Source: Kaistia algarum
GTDB lineage: Bacteria > Pseudomonadota > Alphaproteobacteria > Rhizobiales > Kaistiaceae
DNA length: 64,000 nucleotides
Assembly: GCF_026343945.1 (NCBI RefSeq)
Contig: NZ_JAPKNJ010000002.1
Location: 558,001 to 622,000, forward strand
Direction of reading: 5' to 3'
Shown piece after piece: positions 18,071-27,575 of the stretch. The translations under genes were made by a program, and so were the position numbers. The notes under the pieces were generated by a model. The model did no database searches, was not told the DNA's origin, and was given only the letters and a program-made list of their open reading frames with translations. Within the stretch, counting starts at the first letter, position 1. Each line of letters opens with the position of its first letter.

Positions 18071-19318
18071 ATGGACATGGACCTCGCCTTCCGACTGGCG
18101 CTGTCGCTCGCCATCGGCCTGATCGTCGGGCTGGAGCGCGGTTGGCGCGAACGCGAGGCCGAGGCCGGTAGCCGCACCGCCGGCATTCGCACGTATATGC
18201 TCTGCGGCCTGCTTGGCGGCGTGTTCGGTACGCTCGGCCGGTCGCTGCAATCGCCGACGCTCATCGGCACTGGCTTCGCGGCCTATGTCCTCGTCTTCGC
18301 CTGGTTCAAGCGCGCCGAGGCCAGGGCCGATGACGATTTCAGCGTGACGGGGACCGTCGCCGCCATGCTGGTCTTCGCGCTCGGGGCGTTGGCCATTATC
18401 GGCGACGCGGAGCTGGCCGCGGCCGGCGCAATCGTCACCGCGGCGATTCTCGCCAGCCGCGAGCCGATCCATCGCTTCGTCGCCGAGGTGACGTGGATCG
18501 AACTACGTTCGACGCTGCTTCTGCTCGCCATGGCCCTGATCGTGCTGCCACTCCTGCCGGACCGCGCCTATGGCCCGGGCGGCTCGCTCAATCCGCGCGA
18601 GATCTGGATGTTCAGCATCCTCGTCGCCGGCCTCTCCTATGCCGGCTACGCCGCCATGCGCCTCGCCGGCCCATCCAAGGGCATTCTGGTAACGGGACTG
18701 ACGGGCGGGCTCGTATCCTCGACCGCGATCACCGTCGCCTTTGCCCGCCGTGCCGCGAATGGCGAGGACAAGGGCATCCTCGCCGCCGGCGCGGCGATCG
18801 CCGGGGCTGTCTCGCTCTCGCGCGTTCTCATCGTGTCGTCAGCGATCCAGCCAGCGCTGCTGCCCTATCTGGCACCTCCGGCACTTGCCGCCGTCGCGGC
18901 GTTCCTACTGCCGGCTGGGCTCTGGATCTTCCGTCGCGGTCCGAAGGGCGAGAGCGGCATGCAGCTCGGCAATCCGTTCGAGCTGACGCCTGTGCTCGGC
19001 TTCGCGGCGCTGCTCGGCGCAATCGGGCTTGCCAGCGGCTGGCTCAGCGAACATTTCGGCGCCAGCGGCCTCTATCCGCTCGCCGCCATTTCCGGCCTCG
19101 TCGATGTCGATGCGATCTCGCTATCGACCGCGCGCCAGGCTGGAGGCGGCATAGAACTTGCCACCGCCGCGACGGCCATACTGATCGCGCTCGGCGTCAA
19201 CGCCACGGCCCGCGCCGTCTATGCGCTGATCCTGGAGCGCGGTGGCTTCGCGCTGCGGCTCGGCGCCGTATCGCTCGCTGCGATCCTCGTTGGCGGAACG
19301 GTCGTGCTGGCGATCTAG
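18071..19318 (+). CDS. MgtC/SapB N-terminal and DUF4010 membrane protein
   Basis: Polytopic membrane protein of about 415 residues. The first 130 residues match the MgtC/SapB pattern (SLAIGLIVGLERGW..., R-T-x-G-I-R-T-Y). The rest has about nine more hydrophobic segments as in DUF4010 proteins, with repeated small-residue helices (GLTGGLVSSTAITVAFARRA). It starts 39 bases after the P-type ATPase on the same strand and is probably co-transcribed. MgtC-type proteins are associated with low-Mg2+ survival, but DUF4010 members have no settled function. A TTG at 18053 is an alternative start. Family recognition is good; the role is inferred only from the ATPase neighbour. Confidence 0.82.
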   Translation: MDMDLAFRLALSLAIGLIVGLERGWREREAEAGSRTAGIRTYMLCGLLGGVFGTLGRSLQSPTLIGTGFAAYVLVFAWFKRAEARADDDFSVTGTVAAMLVFALGALAIIGDAELAAAGAIVTAAILASREPIHRFVAEVTWIELRSTLLLLAMALIVLPLLPDRAYGPGGSLNPREIWMFSILVAGLSYAGYAAMRLAGPSKGILVTGLTGGLVSSTAITVAFARRAANGEDKGILAAGAAIAGAVSLSRVLIVSSAIQPALLPYLAPPALAAVAAFLLPAGLWIFRRGPKGESGMQLGNPFELTPVLGFAALLGAIGLASGWLSEHFGASGLYPLAAISGLVDVDAISLSTARQAGGGIELATAATAILIALGVNATARAVYALILERGGFALRLGAVSLAAILVGGTVVLAI

Positions 19319-19322
19319 CCGG

Positions 19323-20918
19323 CTACCCTTCGTCCAGCGCCCGCCGCAATCGCCGGATCAGTGCTGCCCTGGCACGCTCATCAGCGGCCTGCCCGAGCTT
19401 CGCCTCGATGTCGATGAAGAGTTCGGCCCGCTCATTGTGCCAGTCGCGCCCCATCTCGGCCTTGACGGCGATGCGCGGCGTCGCGGCCGTTGAGACCCGC
19501 ACCGGTGCGTCGCCCTGCAGTTCGAAGACGTCATCCAGCGATGGGACAATGGCTGCGTCGTTCGTGAGATGGGCGGCGGCGGCACGCGCCCGCAGCGCCT
19601 CCAGCGCGGGCGCCTCGCCATGAACGAAGAAGAGTCCCCGGCGGATCGGCCCGCGCGCCGCGATCCAGCGCAGCAGCTCGGCGCTGTCAGCATGCCCGGA
19701 ATAATCGTCGAGGGCCTCGATCGCCGCCTGCACGCGCACTTCCTCGCCCTGGATGCGCACGGCAGAGACGCCGTCCTGCAGCAGCCGGCCGAGCGTGCCC
19801 TCCGCCTGATAGCCGACGAGCAGAACCGTCGCCGAGGAATGCCACAGCCATTGCTTCAGATGATGACGAATACGGCCCGCGTCGCACATTCCACTGGCGG
19901 CGATGATAATATGGAATCCGCGCAGCCGCCCGATCGCCTTGCTGTCGTTGACGCTCTCGGCAAAGCGCAGCCACGGTGAATGGAGGCCGGCCAGCAGATC
20001 CTCGGCATGATCCATCATCGCGGCATGACGCTCGAACACGCCGGTGACCTTCCGCGCCAAGGGTGAGTCGATGAAGGTCGGGACGTCCGGTAGTTGGCCG
20101 GTGCGCACCAGGATGGCGAGATCGGTGATGAGTTCCTGCGTCCGTTCGACGGCAAAAGACGGGATGAGCAGCGGCCCGCCGCGGCGGCGCGCGCTGAGAA
20201 CCTTTTCCAGGAGCTTGGCGCGCCGTCCGTCATCGGTCACGGGTCCGCGTTCGCGGTCGCCATAGGTCGATTCACAGATGACATAGTCGAGGCCCGACGC
20301 GCCCTCCGGGCCAGGTTGCAACAGTTTCTGGTCGGGACCGATATCGCCGGAGAACAGCAGCCGCACCGGATCCGCGCCTGAGTCCTCGCCCCGATATTCG
20401 ACCTCGATCGAGGTCGAGCCCAGCATGTGGCCGGCATTCCAGTAGCGCGCCCGCAATCCCTTCGCGACCGGAACCCAGATCTTCATCTCGACCGGGCGCA
20501 GCAGCCGCAGCGACGCCTCGGCGTCGGCAGCCGTATAGATCGGCTCCACCAGCGGCTGGCGTCGTTGCTGGCTGCGACGGTTCAGATGCTCGACATCGGC
20601 CTCCTGGATGTGGCCGCTGTCCGGCAGCATGCAGCCCAGCAGATCGATGGTCGGCTCGGTCGCGAGGATCGGCCCGCCATAGCCCGCCTTGAACAGCTTC
20701 GGCAGCAGCCCGGAATGATCGATATGCGCATGGGTCAGCAGGACGGCGTCGAGCGTGCGGACATCAAAGGGGAAGGCGTTGTAATTCAGCGCCTTCAGCG
20801 TCTTGGAGCCCTGGAACATGCCGCAATCGACGAGAACCCGGCTGTTGCCTGCCTCGATCAGGTAGCAGGATCCGGTGACCGTGCCGGCGGCGCCCAGAAA
20901 GGACAGGCGAAGGGACAT
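19323..20918 (-). CDS. Metallo-beta-lactamase fold beta-CASP ribonuclease/RNA-specificity protein
   Basis: Soluble protein of about 531 residues. The metallo-beta-lactamase core has THAHIDHSG (HxHxDH, near residues 62-67) and ISGDIGP-like FSGDIGPD. The beta-CASP insert follows (ESTYGDR, SFAVERTQEL) and the RNA-specificity motif SGHADSAELLRW near residue 430. These are features of RNase J/CPSF73-type exonucleases or endonucleases. It is convergent with the membrane protein upstream and only four bases separate the stops. Many alphaproteobacterial homologs accompany stress or polyphosphate genes. The function in RNA processing is a family inference; length is normal for the family. Confidence 0.88.
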   Translation of the reverse strand: MSLRLSFLGAAGTVTGSCYLIEAGNSRVLVDCGMFQGSKTLKALNYNAFPFDVRTLDAVLLTHAHIDHSGLLPKLFKAGYGGPILATEPTIDLLGCMLPDSGHIQEADVEHLNRRSQQRRQPLVEPIYTAADAEASLRLLRPVEMKIWVPVAKGLRARYWNAGHMLGSTSIEVEYRGEDSGADPVRLLFSGDIGPDQKLLQPGPEGASGLDYVICESTYGDRERGPVTDDGRRAKLLEKVLSARRRGGPLLIPSFAVERTQELITDLAILVRTGQLPDVPTFIDSPLARKVTGVFERHAAMMDHAEDLLAGLHSPWLRFAESVNDSKAIGRLRGFHIIIAASGMCDAGRIRHHLKQWLWHSSATVLLVGYQAEGTLGRLLQDGVSAVRIQGEEVRVQAAIEALDDYSGHADSAELLRWIAARGPIRRGLFFVHGEAPALEALRARAAAAHLTNDAAIVPSLDDVFELQGDAPVRVSTAATPRIAVKAEMGRDWHNERAELFIDIEAKLGQAADERARAALIRRLRRALDEG

Positions 20919-21035
20919 GGAAGGGCACCTCCAATCGGCGAGAGCGCAACGCTCGCGACGGGTCGACCCTATCAGCTTCGGACGGCGAATGCCGCAGATC
21001 CGGCCATTGCGCCAAAGTCTTCGAAATCCGAAAAG

Positions 21036-21064
21036 AGGGTGGCCGCCCCGGTGGCGGCCACCCT
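21036..21064 (-). terminator. Rho-independent terminator
   Basis: A 12-bp stem (AGGGTGGCCGCC / GGCGGCCACCCT) with a 5-base loop. On the minus strand it is followed directly by CTTTT. It lies 15 bases past the stop of the Ntn hydrolase gene, which it probably terminates. Confidence 0.8.
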
Positions 21065-21078
21065 CGCTTATCCGACGG

Positions 21079-22122
21079 TCAGTTCGAAAGGAACTTGAAC
21101 GGCTCCGCCTCGACGAACTTGTCCGAGGCTTCGCCCGCGATGATCGGGCGCGAGCTGAGATCGAGCTTCATCGGCTTCGCGCCTTCGGAGAGCTTCAGCT
21201 TGTCGATATCGACCCAGAAAATCGTCGGGCTATAGGAGGATTCGAAATAATAGCGCTTGTTGCCGATGTCGGAGATCGACCGCCAGATGGTCGAAGCGAT
21301 GTTCGGCGCTTCCTTGTCGGCGATGCCGAGCGGCACGGAAACGGCGCGGATCAGCGAGAACGCCGTGGCGATGGCGAGACGCTCGTCCTTCTCCTTCGGT
21401 GCCGCATTCAGTGCCCAGTTCGTCCGCACGAAACGGTCCGCCGATTTGATGGTGCCGGGCAGGAAGTTCATCCCGCCGATCTCCTGCCAATAGGCGCTGA
21501 GCGCCAACTGCTTGTCGAAAGTCGGCGAATTGGTCATCACCGTGTATTTCGGGTCGTGGTGGATGACGAGCTTGCCGCCCAGATACTCGAAGATGGCGCT
21601 GTCGCCGGTGGAATCAGCCAGCGAAAGATGCCCGCCCGCGGCCGAGCCATTCGGCAAGGTCGGGGCGACGATGGCGAAGGGCTCCTTCGACAGGGCGTCG
21701 ACCGCTTCGGCGACGGTCGCGAAATTGTCCAGGACATACTGCGTCCAGGCGCCTACCGAAATCAGCGGCTTGCCGGAGGCCTTGGCGTCGCCATAGTCGG
21801 TCTCCGTCAAATAGAGCGTGTTCGCGACGAGACCGGCATCATTCATGCCCTCGACGGTGGCGACGCTATAGAACGAGGCGATGACCGAACCATGCTTGGA
21901 CGTCCAACTGATCGAGCCCTCGCCGACGCCGCCGTCGCGCTTCATTCCTTGGGGAAATGCCCACAGATCGGTGCCCGGATCCTGCATCCAATCCATCGAC
22001 CGGCCGACGACATAGGTGCCCGTCCCCGTCTCGTAGATGAAACGTATGCAGGCGTCGGCCTCGAAGCTGACCAGCGCGAGCGCCGTCGCGGCGATCATGC
22101 CGTAGTGCCTCAATCTCTTCAT
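21079..22122 (-). CDS. Exported Ntn hydrolase, choloylglycine/linear amide C-N hydrolase family
   Basis: Predicted periplasmic amidase of about 347 residues with N-terminal Cys nucleophile. A signal peptide (MKRLRHYGMIAATALALVS) ends at ADA, and the next residue is Cys, so signal cleavage would expose the catalytic Cys directly. Other expected active-site residues appear as GRSMDW (Arg and Asp), MTNSPTFD (Asn) and SADRFVR (Arg). The start at 22122 has GGAGAA upstream. Family enzymes hydrolyse bile salts, penicillin V or acyl-homoserine lactones. Which amide is cleaved here cannot be told. The gene has its own terminator and is divergent from the CYTH-CHAD gene. Confidence 0.85.
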   Translation of the reverse strand: MKRLRHYGMIAATALALVSFEADACIRFIYETGTGTYVVGRSMDWMQDPGTDLWAFPQGMKRDGGVGEGSISWTSKHGSVIASFYSVATVEGMNDAGLVANTLYLTETDYGDAKASGKPLISVGAWTQYVLDNFATVAEAVDALSKEPFAIVAPTLPNGSAAGGHLSLADSTGDSAIFEYLGGKLVIHHDPKYTVMTNSPTFDKQLALSAYWQEIGGMNFLPGTIKSADRFVRTNWALNAAPKEKDERLAIATAFSLIRAVSVPLGIADKEAPNIASTIWRSISDIGNKRYYFESSYSPTIFWVDIDKLKLSEGAKPMKLDLSSRPIIAGEASDKFVEAEPFKFLSN

Positions 22123-22450
22123 AAGGTTCTCCATCCAGGCGGACACGGCCATCGCCGCTGCGCCATCCTACCTGCCCCACGAGGGCGGAAGCTGCTCCCT
22201 CTGTCCGCCGGAAGCAAGCGACGAGGTTCGATCATGGTTGCCGAAAAACGCGCCGCTCTATGTGCATCGGATCGATGCCGAACCGCAGGCAGCCGGTACG
22301 GGGCGACGTCCCCCGCGCCGCATTGAAGACGAGACCAATCAATAACCTAAACGAGACGGCGCCGGCCGGTCGACGGAGATCGAGCTAGGCGACGGGCCGA
22401 TTTCCGGCGCATAGTCGCCGCGGGAGTTTCAGGCGGGCCGGAGAAGGGCG
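22123..22450. other. Divergent intergenic region, no clear feature
   Basis: This 328-base gap separates the divergent Ntn hydrolase and CYTH-CHAD genes and must hold both promoters. I see no convincing -35/-10 pair, palindrome or gene. A 30-codon frame beginning near 22233 lacks support. Confidence 0.5.
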
Positions 22451-23947
22451 TTGCACCAGCCGAAGTCCAAGCAGTCGCCGGCCGCGCCGATCGAGCGCGA
22501 GATCAAGTTCTCCATCGATTGGGGTACGGCAAAGAGGCTCCAGCACGATCCGGCGGTCAGCGCCGTCAAGCCTGCGATTTTCGACCAGATCTCGGAATAT
22601 TGGGATACCGACCAGCGAGATCTTCGCGCCGGCGGCGTCTCGCTCCGCCTGCGCCGTTTTGCCGATCGGACCGTACAGACGATCAAGGCAGAGGGCGATG
22701 CCAATGCCGGTGTGGTCGGGCGCATCGAGGACGAGTTCGGCATCGAGGGCAATGTCCCCGAGATAGCAGCCCTCGAACGGCATGCCTCGCCAGAGCTGAT
22801 GGCCGCCATCGCGGGCCAGCTGCGGCCCCAATTCCGCATCATCGTCCAGCGCACGCAATGGCGCGTCGAGCAGAATGGCGCGCGTTTCAACATCGATCTC
22901 GACGAAGGCCACATCGAAGCCGGCAGAAGGAAGCAGAATATCCGCGAGCTGGAGGTCGAGCTCGTCGAAGGACCGGTGCAGGCGCTGTTCGCCCTCGCCC
23001 GAGAACTGGCCGTCCGGTTGCCGATCCGCATGCAGTTCTGCACCAAGTCTGACCGCGGATTCAGCCTGCTGGACGGCGACGATTGCCGCAATCGAAAGAC
23101 AGCCATCCGCCCGCTCGCACCGGACCTCACAAGGGCGGATGCGTTCCGAACCCTGGCCATGACCGCGATCCGCGCCTTCGTGCTCCATGCCGGGACCTTC
23201 ACGCCGAAAAGCCAGGCCGAGACGATCCACGCCATGCGCGTCGCCATCCGCCGGCTGCGCTCGCTGCTGCGCTTCGATCGCGATCTCTTCACGAAGCAAG
23301 AGGCCGAAACGCTGCGCGGCGAGATCGGATGGGTGTTCGACCAGCTTGGGGCGGCGCGCAATCTCTACATCGTTATCGCCGAGATGGGCGCGTGGCCGGC
23401 GAATGCCGTACCGGAGGGCGCGCTGGATCGCCTCCATGCCGAGCGCGCGACGGCTTATGGCGCGGTGGCGGCGATGCTGGGATCCGCCCGTCACCGCCTC
23501 GGGGTCGTCGATCTCGTCGCGATGGTGGAGTGCGGAAGCTCGACCGGGCGCAGCGTCGGTTCGCCGGCCCGAGAGGGCACCCGCCCGGCGCTCCGCCGCG
23601 CGTGGAAGGCGGTGAGCGAGTCCGATCCGCCATCAGAGCTCTCGCCCGAGCGGCGCCATCGCCTGCGCATCCATGCCAAGCGGCTGCGCTATGCCTGCGA
23701 TTTCTATGCGGGCCTTTATCCGGACCCGAAGGCGGCCAAGCGCTGCGCCGAGATGATCGAGGCAGCCACGGCCCTGCAGGATGCGCTTGGGCGGCTCACC
23801 GACCGCATGACGATCGATGCGCTCGTCGCCGAGCATTTTCCCGGCGCCAAACGCCCCGCGGCGGCGGGTATCGATGAGGCGGCGCTGCTTCGCGCCGCCG
23901 ACAAGGCGCACCGTCGCCTCGCCGCCTGCAAGCCGTTCTGGAAATGA
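22451..23947 (+). CDS. CYTH and CHAD domain protein
   Basis: Cytoplasmic protein of about 498 residues. The N-terminal CYTH domain starts with IEREIKF (ExExK, near residues 15-19), the family signature for binding polyphosphates such as inorganic tripolyphosphate. The C-terminal CHAD domain (from about residue 225) has the helical His/Arg pattern TIHAMRVAIRRLRSLLRFDR and HRLRIHAKRLRYACDFY, which binds polyphosphate granules. No ATG fits, so the TTG at 22451 behind GAGAAGGG is the start. The family call is strong. The role in polyphosphate handling is a family inference, since no ppk or ppx is nearby. Confidence 0.87.
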   Translation: MHQPKSKQSPAAPIEREIKFSIDWGTAKRLQHDPAVSAVKPAIFDQISEYWDTDQRDLRAGGVSLRLRRFADRTVQTIKAEGDANAGVVGRIEDEFGIEGNVPEIAALERHASPELMAAIAGQLRPQFRIIVQRTQWRVEQNGARFNIDLDEGHIEAGRRKQNIRELEVELVEGPVQALFALARELAVRLPIRMQFCTKSDRGFSLLDGDDCRNRKTAIRPLAPDLTRADAFRTLAMTAIRAFVLHAGTFTPKSQAETIHAMRVAIRRLRSLLRFDRDLFTKQEAETLRGEIGWVFDQLGAARNLYIVIAEMGAWPANAVPEGALDRLHAERATAYGAVAAMLGSARHRLGVVDLVAMVECGSSTGRSVGSPAREGTRPALRRAWKAVSESDPPSELSPERRHRLRIHAKRLRYACDFYAGLYPDPKAAKRCAEMIEAATALQDALGRLTDRMTIDALVAEHFPGAKRPAAAGIDEAALLRAADKAHRRLAACKPFWK

Positions 23948-23954
23948 CGCAACC

Positions 23955-25073
23955 TCAGCCCAGCGGACGGGAATAGCGGCGGAAAGCGTCCGCCGTCGGC
24001 GTCGAGCTGGCTCCCGGCTGTTCGGGGCGCTGATAGAACCCGCCCTCGACGCGGATCGGCTCCTCGAAGCCGTCGAGAATCCACGGGATATATTCGAGCA
24101 TCGTCGTCGCCTTGTGCCAGATGGCGAGGTGGACATGCACCTGCCCCATGTCGCCGACATGCGGCACCACCGGCAGGCGGCGGGAATGGGCGGCTTCCGC
24201 GACGGTGATGTATTCCGTGATGCCGCCGAGTCGCGTCACGTCGGGCTGTACCCAGTGAACGGCGCCAGCCTCCATGAACTGGTTGAAAGCATCGGCCGAA
24301 TAGAGCTGTTCGCCGAGCGCGACCGGGATCGGCGTCGAGCGGGCGAGCGCGGCATGGCCGGCGACGTCGTCGTACCAGAGCGGCTCCTCGAACCAGAAAA
24401 GGTCCAGCGGCGCGGCATTGGCGCAGAAGCGCTGGCAGGTCGGCAGGTCCCAGCGGCCATTGCCGTCGACGGCGATCGTCACCGACGGCCCGACGGCCTT
24501 GCGCACAGCCTCGATCCGGGCGAGGTCGATGGTTGGGTCGTCATGGCCGACTTTCAGTTTCAGCCGCCGGTAGCCGTCGACCTCGATCGCCTTCAGGCTC
24601 CCTTCGACCAGTTGGTCCGTCGGGATCGACAGCCAGCCTATGTCGGTATTGTACGCTTCGAGTTTTTCCGACGTGGCGCCGCCGAGGAAGCTCCAGAGCG
24701 GCTCGCCCGCCGCCTTGGCTTTCAGGTCCCACAGTGCGACATCAACGGCGGCGAGCGCGATCTGCGTGATGCCGGCGCGGCCGACCCATTGCAGCGCCGG
24801 CGAGCGCGCAAGCTTCATCCAAAGTCGCGAAACGTCGCCGGCCTCCTCACCGATCAGCAGTTCGGCATAGCAATCGCAGATGCAGGACGTGACGAGGCGA
24901 TCCGAGCCGAGATGGGCATGGGTTCCCGTGAAGCCATAGCCGGCGAGACCGTCGCTCGTCGTTATCTTCACGCCGACCACGCCCCAATGGCTGATCGTAT
25001 GCGTCGAATCCGAGATCGACGACCGGTTGAGCGGCATATGCAGGATGAACGGCTCGACGCTCGCAATTTTCAT
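23955..25073 (-). CDS. Enolase-superfamily sugar acid dehydratase (mandelate racemase/muconate lactonizing)
   Basis: Cytoplasmic enzyme of about 372 residues. The capping domain is N-terminal; the barrel then shows LKLKV (KxK acid/base, near residue 165), DGNGRW and FEEP and GEQLYS (Mg2+ ligands), QPDVTRLGG (the Asp of the His-Asp dyad) and PHVGDMG (the His). Presence of both Lys and His-Asp bases places it in the mandelate racemase subgroup, which includes L-fuconate, L-rhamnonate and galactonate dehydratases. The start at 25073 follows GGGAGGGGAG. It is divergent from the lactonase gene, so both probably serve one sugar-acid pathway. The substrate is not known. Confidence 0.88.
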   Translation of the reverse strand: MKIASVEPFILHMPLNRSSISDSTHTISHWGVVGVKITTSDGLAGYGFTGTHAHLGSDRLVTSCICDCYAELLIGEEAGDVSRLWMKLARSPALQWVGRAGITQIALAAVDVALWDLKAKAAGEPLWSFLGGATSEKLEAYNTDIGWLSIPTDQLVEGSLKAIEVDGYRRLKLKVGHDDPTIDLARIEAVRKAVGPSVTIAVDGNGRWDLPTCQRFCANAAPLDLFWFEEPLWYDDVAGHAALARSTPIPVALGEQLYSADAFNQFMEAGAVHWVQPDVTRLGGITEYITVAEAAHSRRLPVVPHVGDMGQVHVHLAIWHKATTMLEYIPWILDGFEEPIRVEGGFYQRPEQPGASSTPTADAFRRYSRPLG

Positions 25074-25234
25074 GAGGCTCCCCTCCCAGGGACATCGGCT
25101 TACGCCGGGACCACCACCGAGGCGCGGCCCGCTTGCCGATTTGTTAGAGTTCGGGTTATCGGTTGTCCGACGATAGCACCCGTTTCGATCCGGCCGGAAG
25201 AGCCGGACAGGGCGCTTGAGGGAGGACACGGGTC

Positions 25235-26104
25235 GTGACGGTCGAACTGGTCGTCGACGCGCGCAATCGGCTGGGCGAGGTTCCGGTCTGGGACGTGCTC
25301 GAGCAGGCGCTTTATTGGGTCGATATCGAGGGGCGCCTGCTGCAACGGCTGACGCCCTGCACCGGCAGGGTCGATCGCTGGGAAATGCCAGAGCGCATCG
25401 CCTGCTTCGCGCTGCGCGAGACGGGCGGCCTCATTGTTTCCTTCGCCTCCGGCATCGCCTTCTATGATCTGGAGACCGGCGCGATCGATTGGATCGCTCG
25501 CCCCGAGGCCGACAAGCCAGGCAACCGTTTCAACGAAGGCAAATGCGACCGCCGCGGCCGGTTCTGGACCGGCTCGATGGACGACAGCCTGAAGACACAC
25601 AGCGCGGCGCTGTACCGCGTCGACCCGGATCTTTCCGTTGAGCGCGTGCTGACCGGCATCGGGATTTCGAACTCGATCGTCTGGAGCCCCGACGATCGAT
25701 ATTTCTACTTCGCCGATACGCTCGACCAGGTCATCGACCGTTTCGATTTCGATGCGGAAGCCGGGGCGATCTCGAATCGCCGCCGCATCGTCGACCTCTC
25801 CGGCACCCCGTTCGGCCCGGACGGCTCGACGGTGGACGTCGAGGGGTGCCTGTGGAACGCGCAGTGGGACGGCTGGCGCGTCGTGCGCTATTCTCCCGAA
25901 GGTGAGGTCCTGCGGATCATCGAACTGCCGGTGCAGAAGCCGACCAGTTGCATGTTCGGCGGACCGGACCTTCGAACGCTCTATGTAACGTCGGCAATCT
26001 GGGACCTGACACCGGAGGAATTGGTGCGTCAGCCACATGCCGGCGGCGTCTTCGCCATCGATGTCGGCATCGAGGGTCTGCCGGAGCCCCGCTTTGCGGG
26101 CTGA
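25235..26104 (+). CDS. SMP-30/gluconolactonase family sugar lactonase
   Basis: Six-bladed beta-propeller lactonase of 289 residues. It has the N-terminal metal Glu (RLGEVPVW, E14), [17 protein letters not shown] (metal Asn region) and NSIVWSPDD (metal Asn and Asp). These suit gluconolactonase or regucalcin-type enzymes that open sugar-1,4- or 1,5-lactones. The GTG start is set by GGAGG nine bases upstream. It opens a plus-strand run that leads to the ribose-type importer. It would feed the divergent dehydratase with a free sugar acid. The substrate is inferred, not visible. Confidence 0.88.
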   Translation: MTVELVVDARNRLGEVPVWDVLEQALYWVDIEGRLLQRLTPCTGRVDRWEMPERIACFALRETGGLIVSFASGIAFYDLETGAIDWIARPEADKPGNRFNEGKCDRRGRFWTGSMDDSLKTHSAALYRVDPDLSVERVLTGIGISNSIVWSPDDRYFYFADTLDQVIDRFDFDAEAGAISNRRRIVDLSGTPFGPDGSTVDVEGCLWNAQWDGWRVVRYSPEGEVLRIIELPVQKPTSCMFGGPDLRTLYVTSAIWDLTPEELVRQPHAGGVFAIDVGIEGLPEPRFAG

Positions 26105-26156
26105 ACTCGCCCTTCCCGGCACCTATGGTGCAGGGCTGAATTTTCTTTTTACATAT

Positions 26157-26190
26157 GAATTGCAATTCCGACGGAAATTCTGGTTTAAAT
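26157..26190 (+). promoter_or_regulatory. AT-rich promoter/operator upstream of sugar-binding protein
   Basis: GAATTGCAATTC (26157-26168) is a perfect 12-bp palindrome in an AT-rich patch that is unusual for this GC-rich window. TTGCAA at 26160 and TTTAAA at 26184 are spaced 18 bases and could serve as -35 and -10. The palindrome overlaps the -35, as a repressor site would. The gap from 26105 to 26376 holds nothing else clear. Confidence 0.45.
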
Positions 26191-26376
26191 CGTCGGGATC
26201 GGGTGGCGAGAAGGAGACCGAGCAATCGGCTCGCCGCCGGACAAGGGAGGAGAGCCGGCACCGTCGTGCATAACGCACGCCGGAGGCTGTTAGCGCTCAC
26301 CCTGGACTTACGGGAGAAGCCGCCCCGGACCGTCATCCGACGGTCCGAACGAGGGCGGCGTAAGAGGGAGAGAGAC

Positions 26377-27504
26377 ATGGGTATCAAGACGATTCTCGTC
26401 GCCGCAGGCGTCGCGCTCGGCATGATGTCGAGCGTTGCGCTCGCCAAGGGTCCGGAGGTCGTCGCCGGCCCCGGTTTTGAGCCGGCCTGCTTCAAGCCCT
26501 GGGCCGCCGACACGAAATACTTCAAGTGGCCCGCCAAGAAGGGCCCCTACCGCATCGCCGTGGTCAACGGCTTCGTGGCGAATGTCTGGCGCATTCAGAT
26601 GATCCAGACCGCCAAGGCCTATGCCGCCGTGCCGGAAATCGCCAAGGACCTGAAGGAGTTCAAGGTCGTTTCCGTCGGTACCGACATGGCCGCCCAGCTC
26701 GGCGCCGTCGAGGACTACATCAACCAGGGCTTCGACGCCGTCCTGATCGATCCGAACACGCCCACCGGCTGGGATCGCGTGATCCGCCTTGCCAACCAGA
26801 AGGGCACGATCCTTATCGGCTTCGATAACGGCATCGACTCGAAGGACATCGCCGCCATTGCCCAGGACCAGGTCGCCATGGGCACGATCTCCGCCGAATG
26901 GCTGATCAAGAATGTCGGCACCAAGGGCAAGCTGCTCGAGATCCGCGGCGTGCCCGGCTTCTCGGCCGACAAGGAACGCCATGACGGCTTCCGCGCCGTC
27001 GTCGAGGCTCCCGGCAACAATTTCGAGATTGTCGAAGTCGTCGGCAACTGGGCGCCGGGCGACTCGCAGAAGGCCACGGCCGACGCGATCGCCGCGCACG
27101 GCACGTTCGACGGCATCTTCACGCAGGGCGGTTCGAATGGCACCGTCCAGGCGCTGATCGACGCCAAGCAGCCCTTCGTCCCGATGGCCGGCGAAGGCGA
27201 GAACCTCTTCCGCATCCAGATGGCCGAATATGCGGACAAGGGCCTGAAGGGCCTCTCCTACGGCCAGTCGCCGGCTCAGGTCGCGATCGCACTCAAGGCC
27301 GCTATCGCTGCTTTGCAGGGCAATGCGATCCCGCAGCTGACCTCGGTTCCGAATCCGGTCGTGACCTATGAGAACCAGAAGGCCGGCGAAGACTACTTCC
27401 CCGACCTGAAGGCCGATTTCTTCGCGGCCAATGCGTTCCCGCCCTGCGGCCTGTCCTTCACGGCTCCGCAGCTCATGACGCAGACCGGCGACGACGCCAA
27501 GTAA
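26377..27504 (+). CDS. Ribose-type (RbsB family) ABC sugar-binding protein
   Basis: Periplasmic binding protein of about 375 residues, type I fold (Peripla_BP_4). The signal peptide MGIKTILVAAGVALGMMSSV ends at ALA near residue 23. The mature part has the typical YRIAVVNGF start strand, a second-domain hinge and a long C-terminal segment. Cys residues occur at about 38 and near the C-terminus (FPPCGLSF) and may form a disulfide. AGAGGGAGAGAGAC precedes the ATG. It is first in a four-gene importer operon, and an intercistronic hairpin follows. A monosaccharide or sugar acid is the likely ligand. Confidence 0.9.
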   Translation: MGIKTILVAAGVALGMMSSVALAKGPEVVAGPGFEPACFKPWAADTKYFKWPAKKGPYRIAVVNGFVANVWRIQMIQTAKAYAAVPEIAKDLKEFKVVSVGTDMAAQLGAVEDYINQGFDAVLIDPNTPTGWDRVIRLANQKGTILIGFDNGIDSKDIAAIAQDQVAMGTISAEWLIKNVGTKGKLLEIRGVPGFSADKERHDGFRAVVEAPGNNFEIVEVVGNWAPGDSQKATADAIAAHGTFDGIFTQGGSNGTVQALIDAKQPFVPMAGEGENLFRIQMAEYADKGLKGLSYGQSPAQVAIALKAAIAALQGNAIPQLTSVPNPVVTYENQKAGEDYFPDLKADFFAANAFPPCGLSFTAPQLMTQTGDDAK

Positions 27505-27523
27505 GCGGTTCGCCACGAACGAC

Positions 27524-27552
27524 ACGCCGCCGGTCCATGGGGCCGGCGGCGT
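27524..27552 (+). terminator. Intercistronic stem-loop after sugar-binding protein
   Basis: ACGCCGCCGG (27524-27533) pairs perfectly with CCGGCGGCGT (27543-27552), loop 9 bases, followed by TTCCTT. It lies between binding-protein and ATPase genes and probably lowers ATPase expression relative to the binding protein. Confidence 0.6.
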
Positions 27553-27575
27553 TCCTTGCCGGGGGAAGGCCAAAC

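Noticed and set aside
22233..22326. Short frame of about 30 codons in the divergent gap.
   Set aside because: No ribosome site or family similarity; could be chance.
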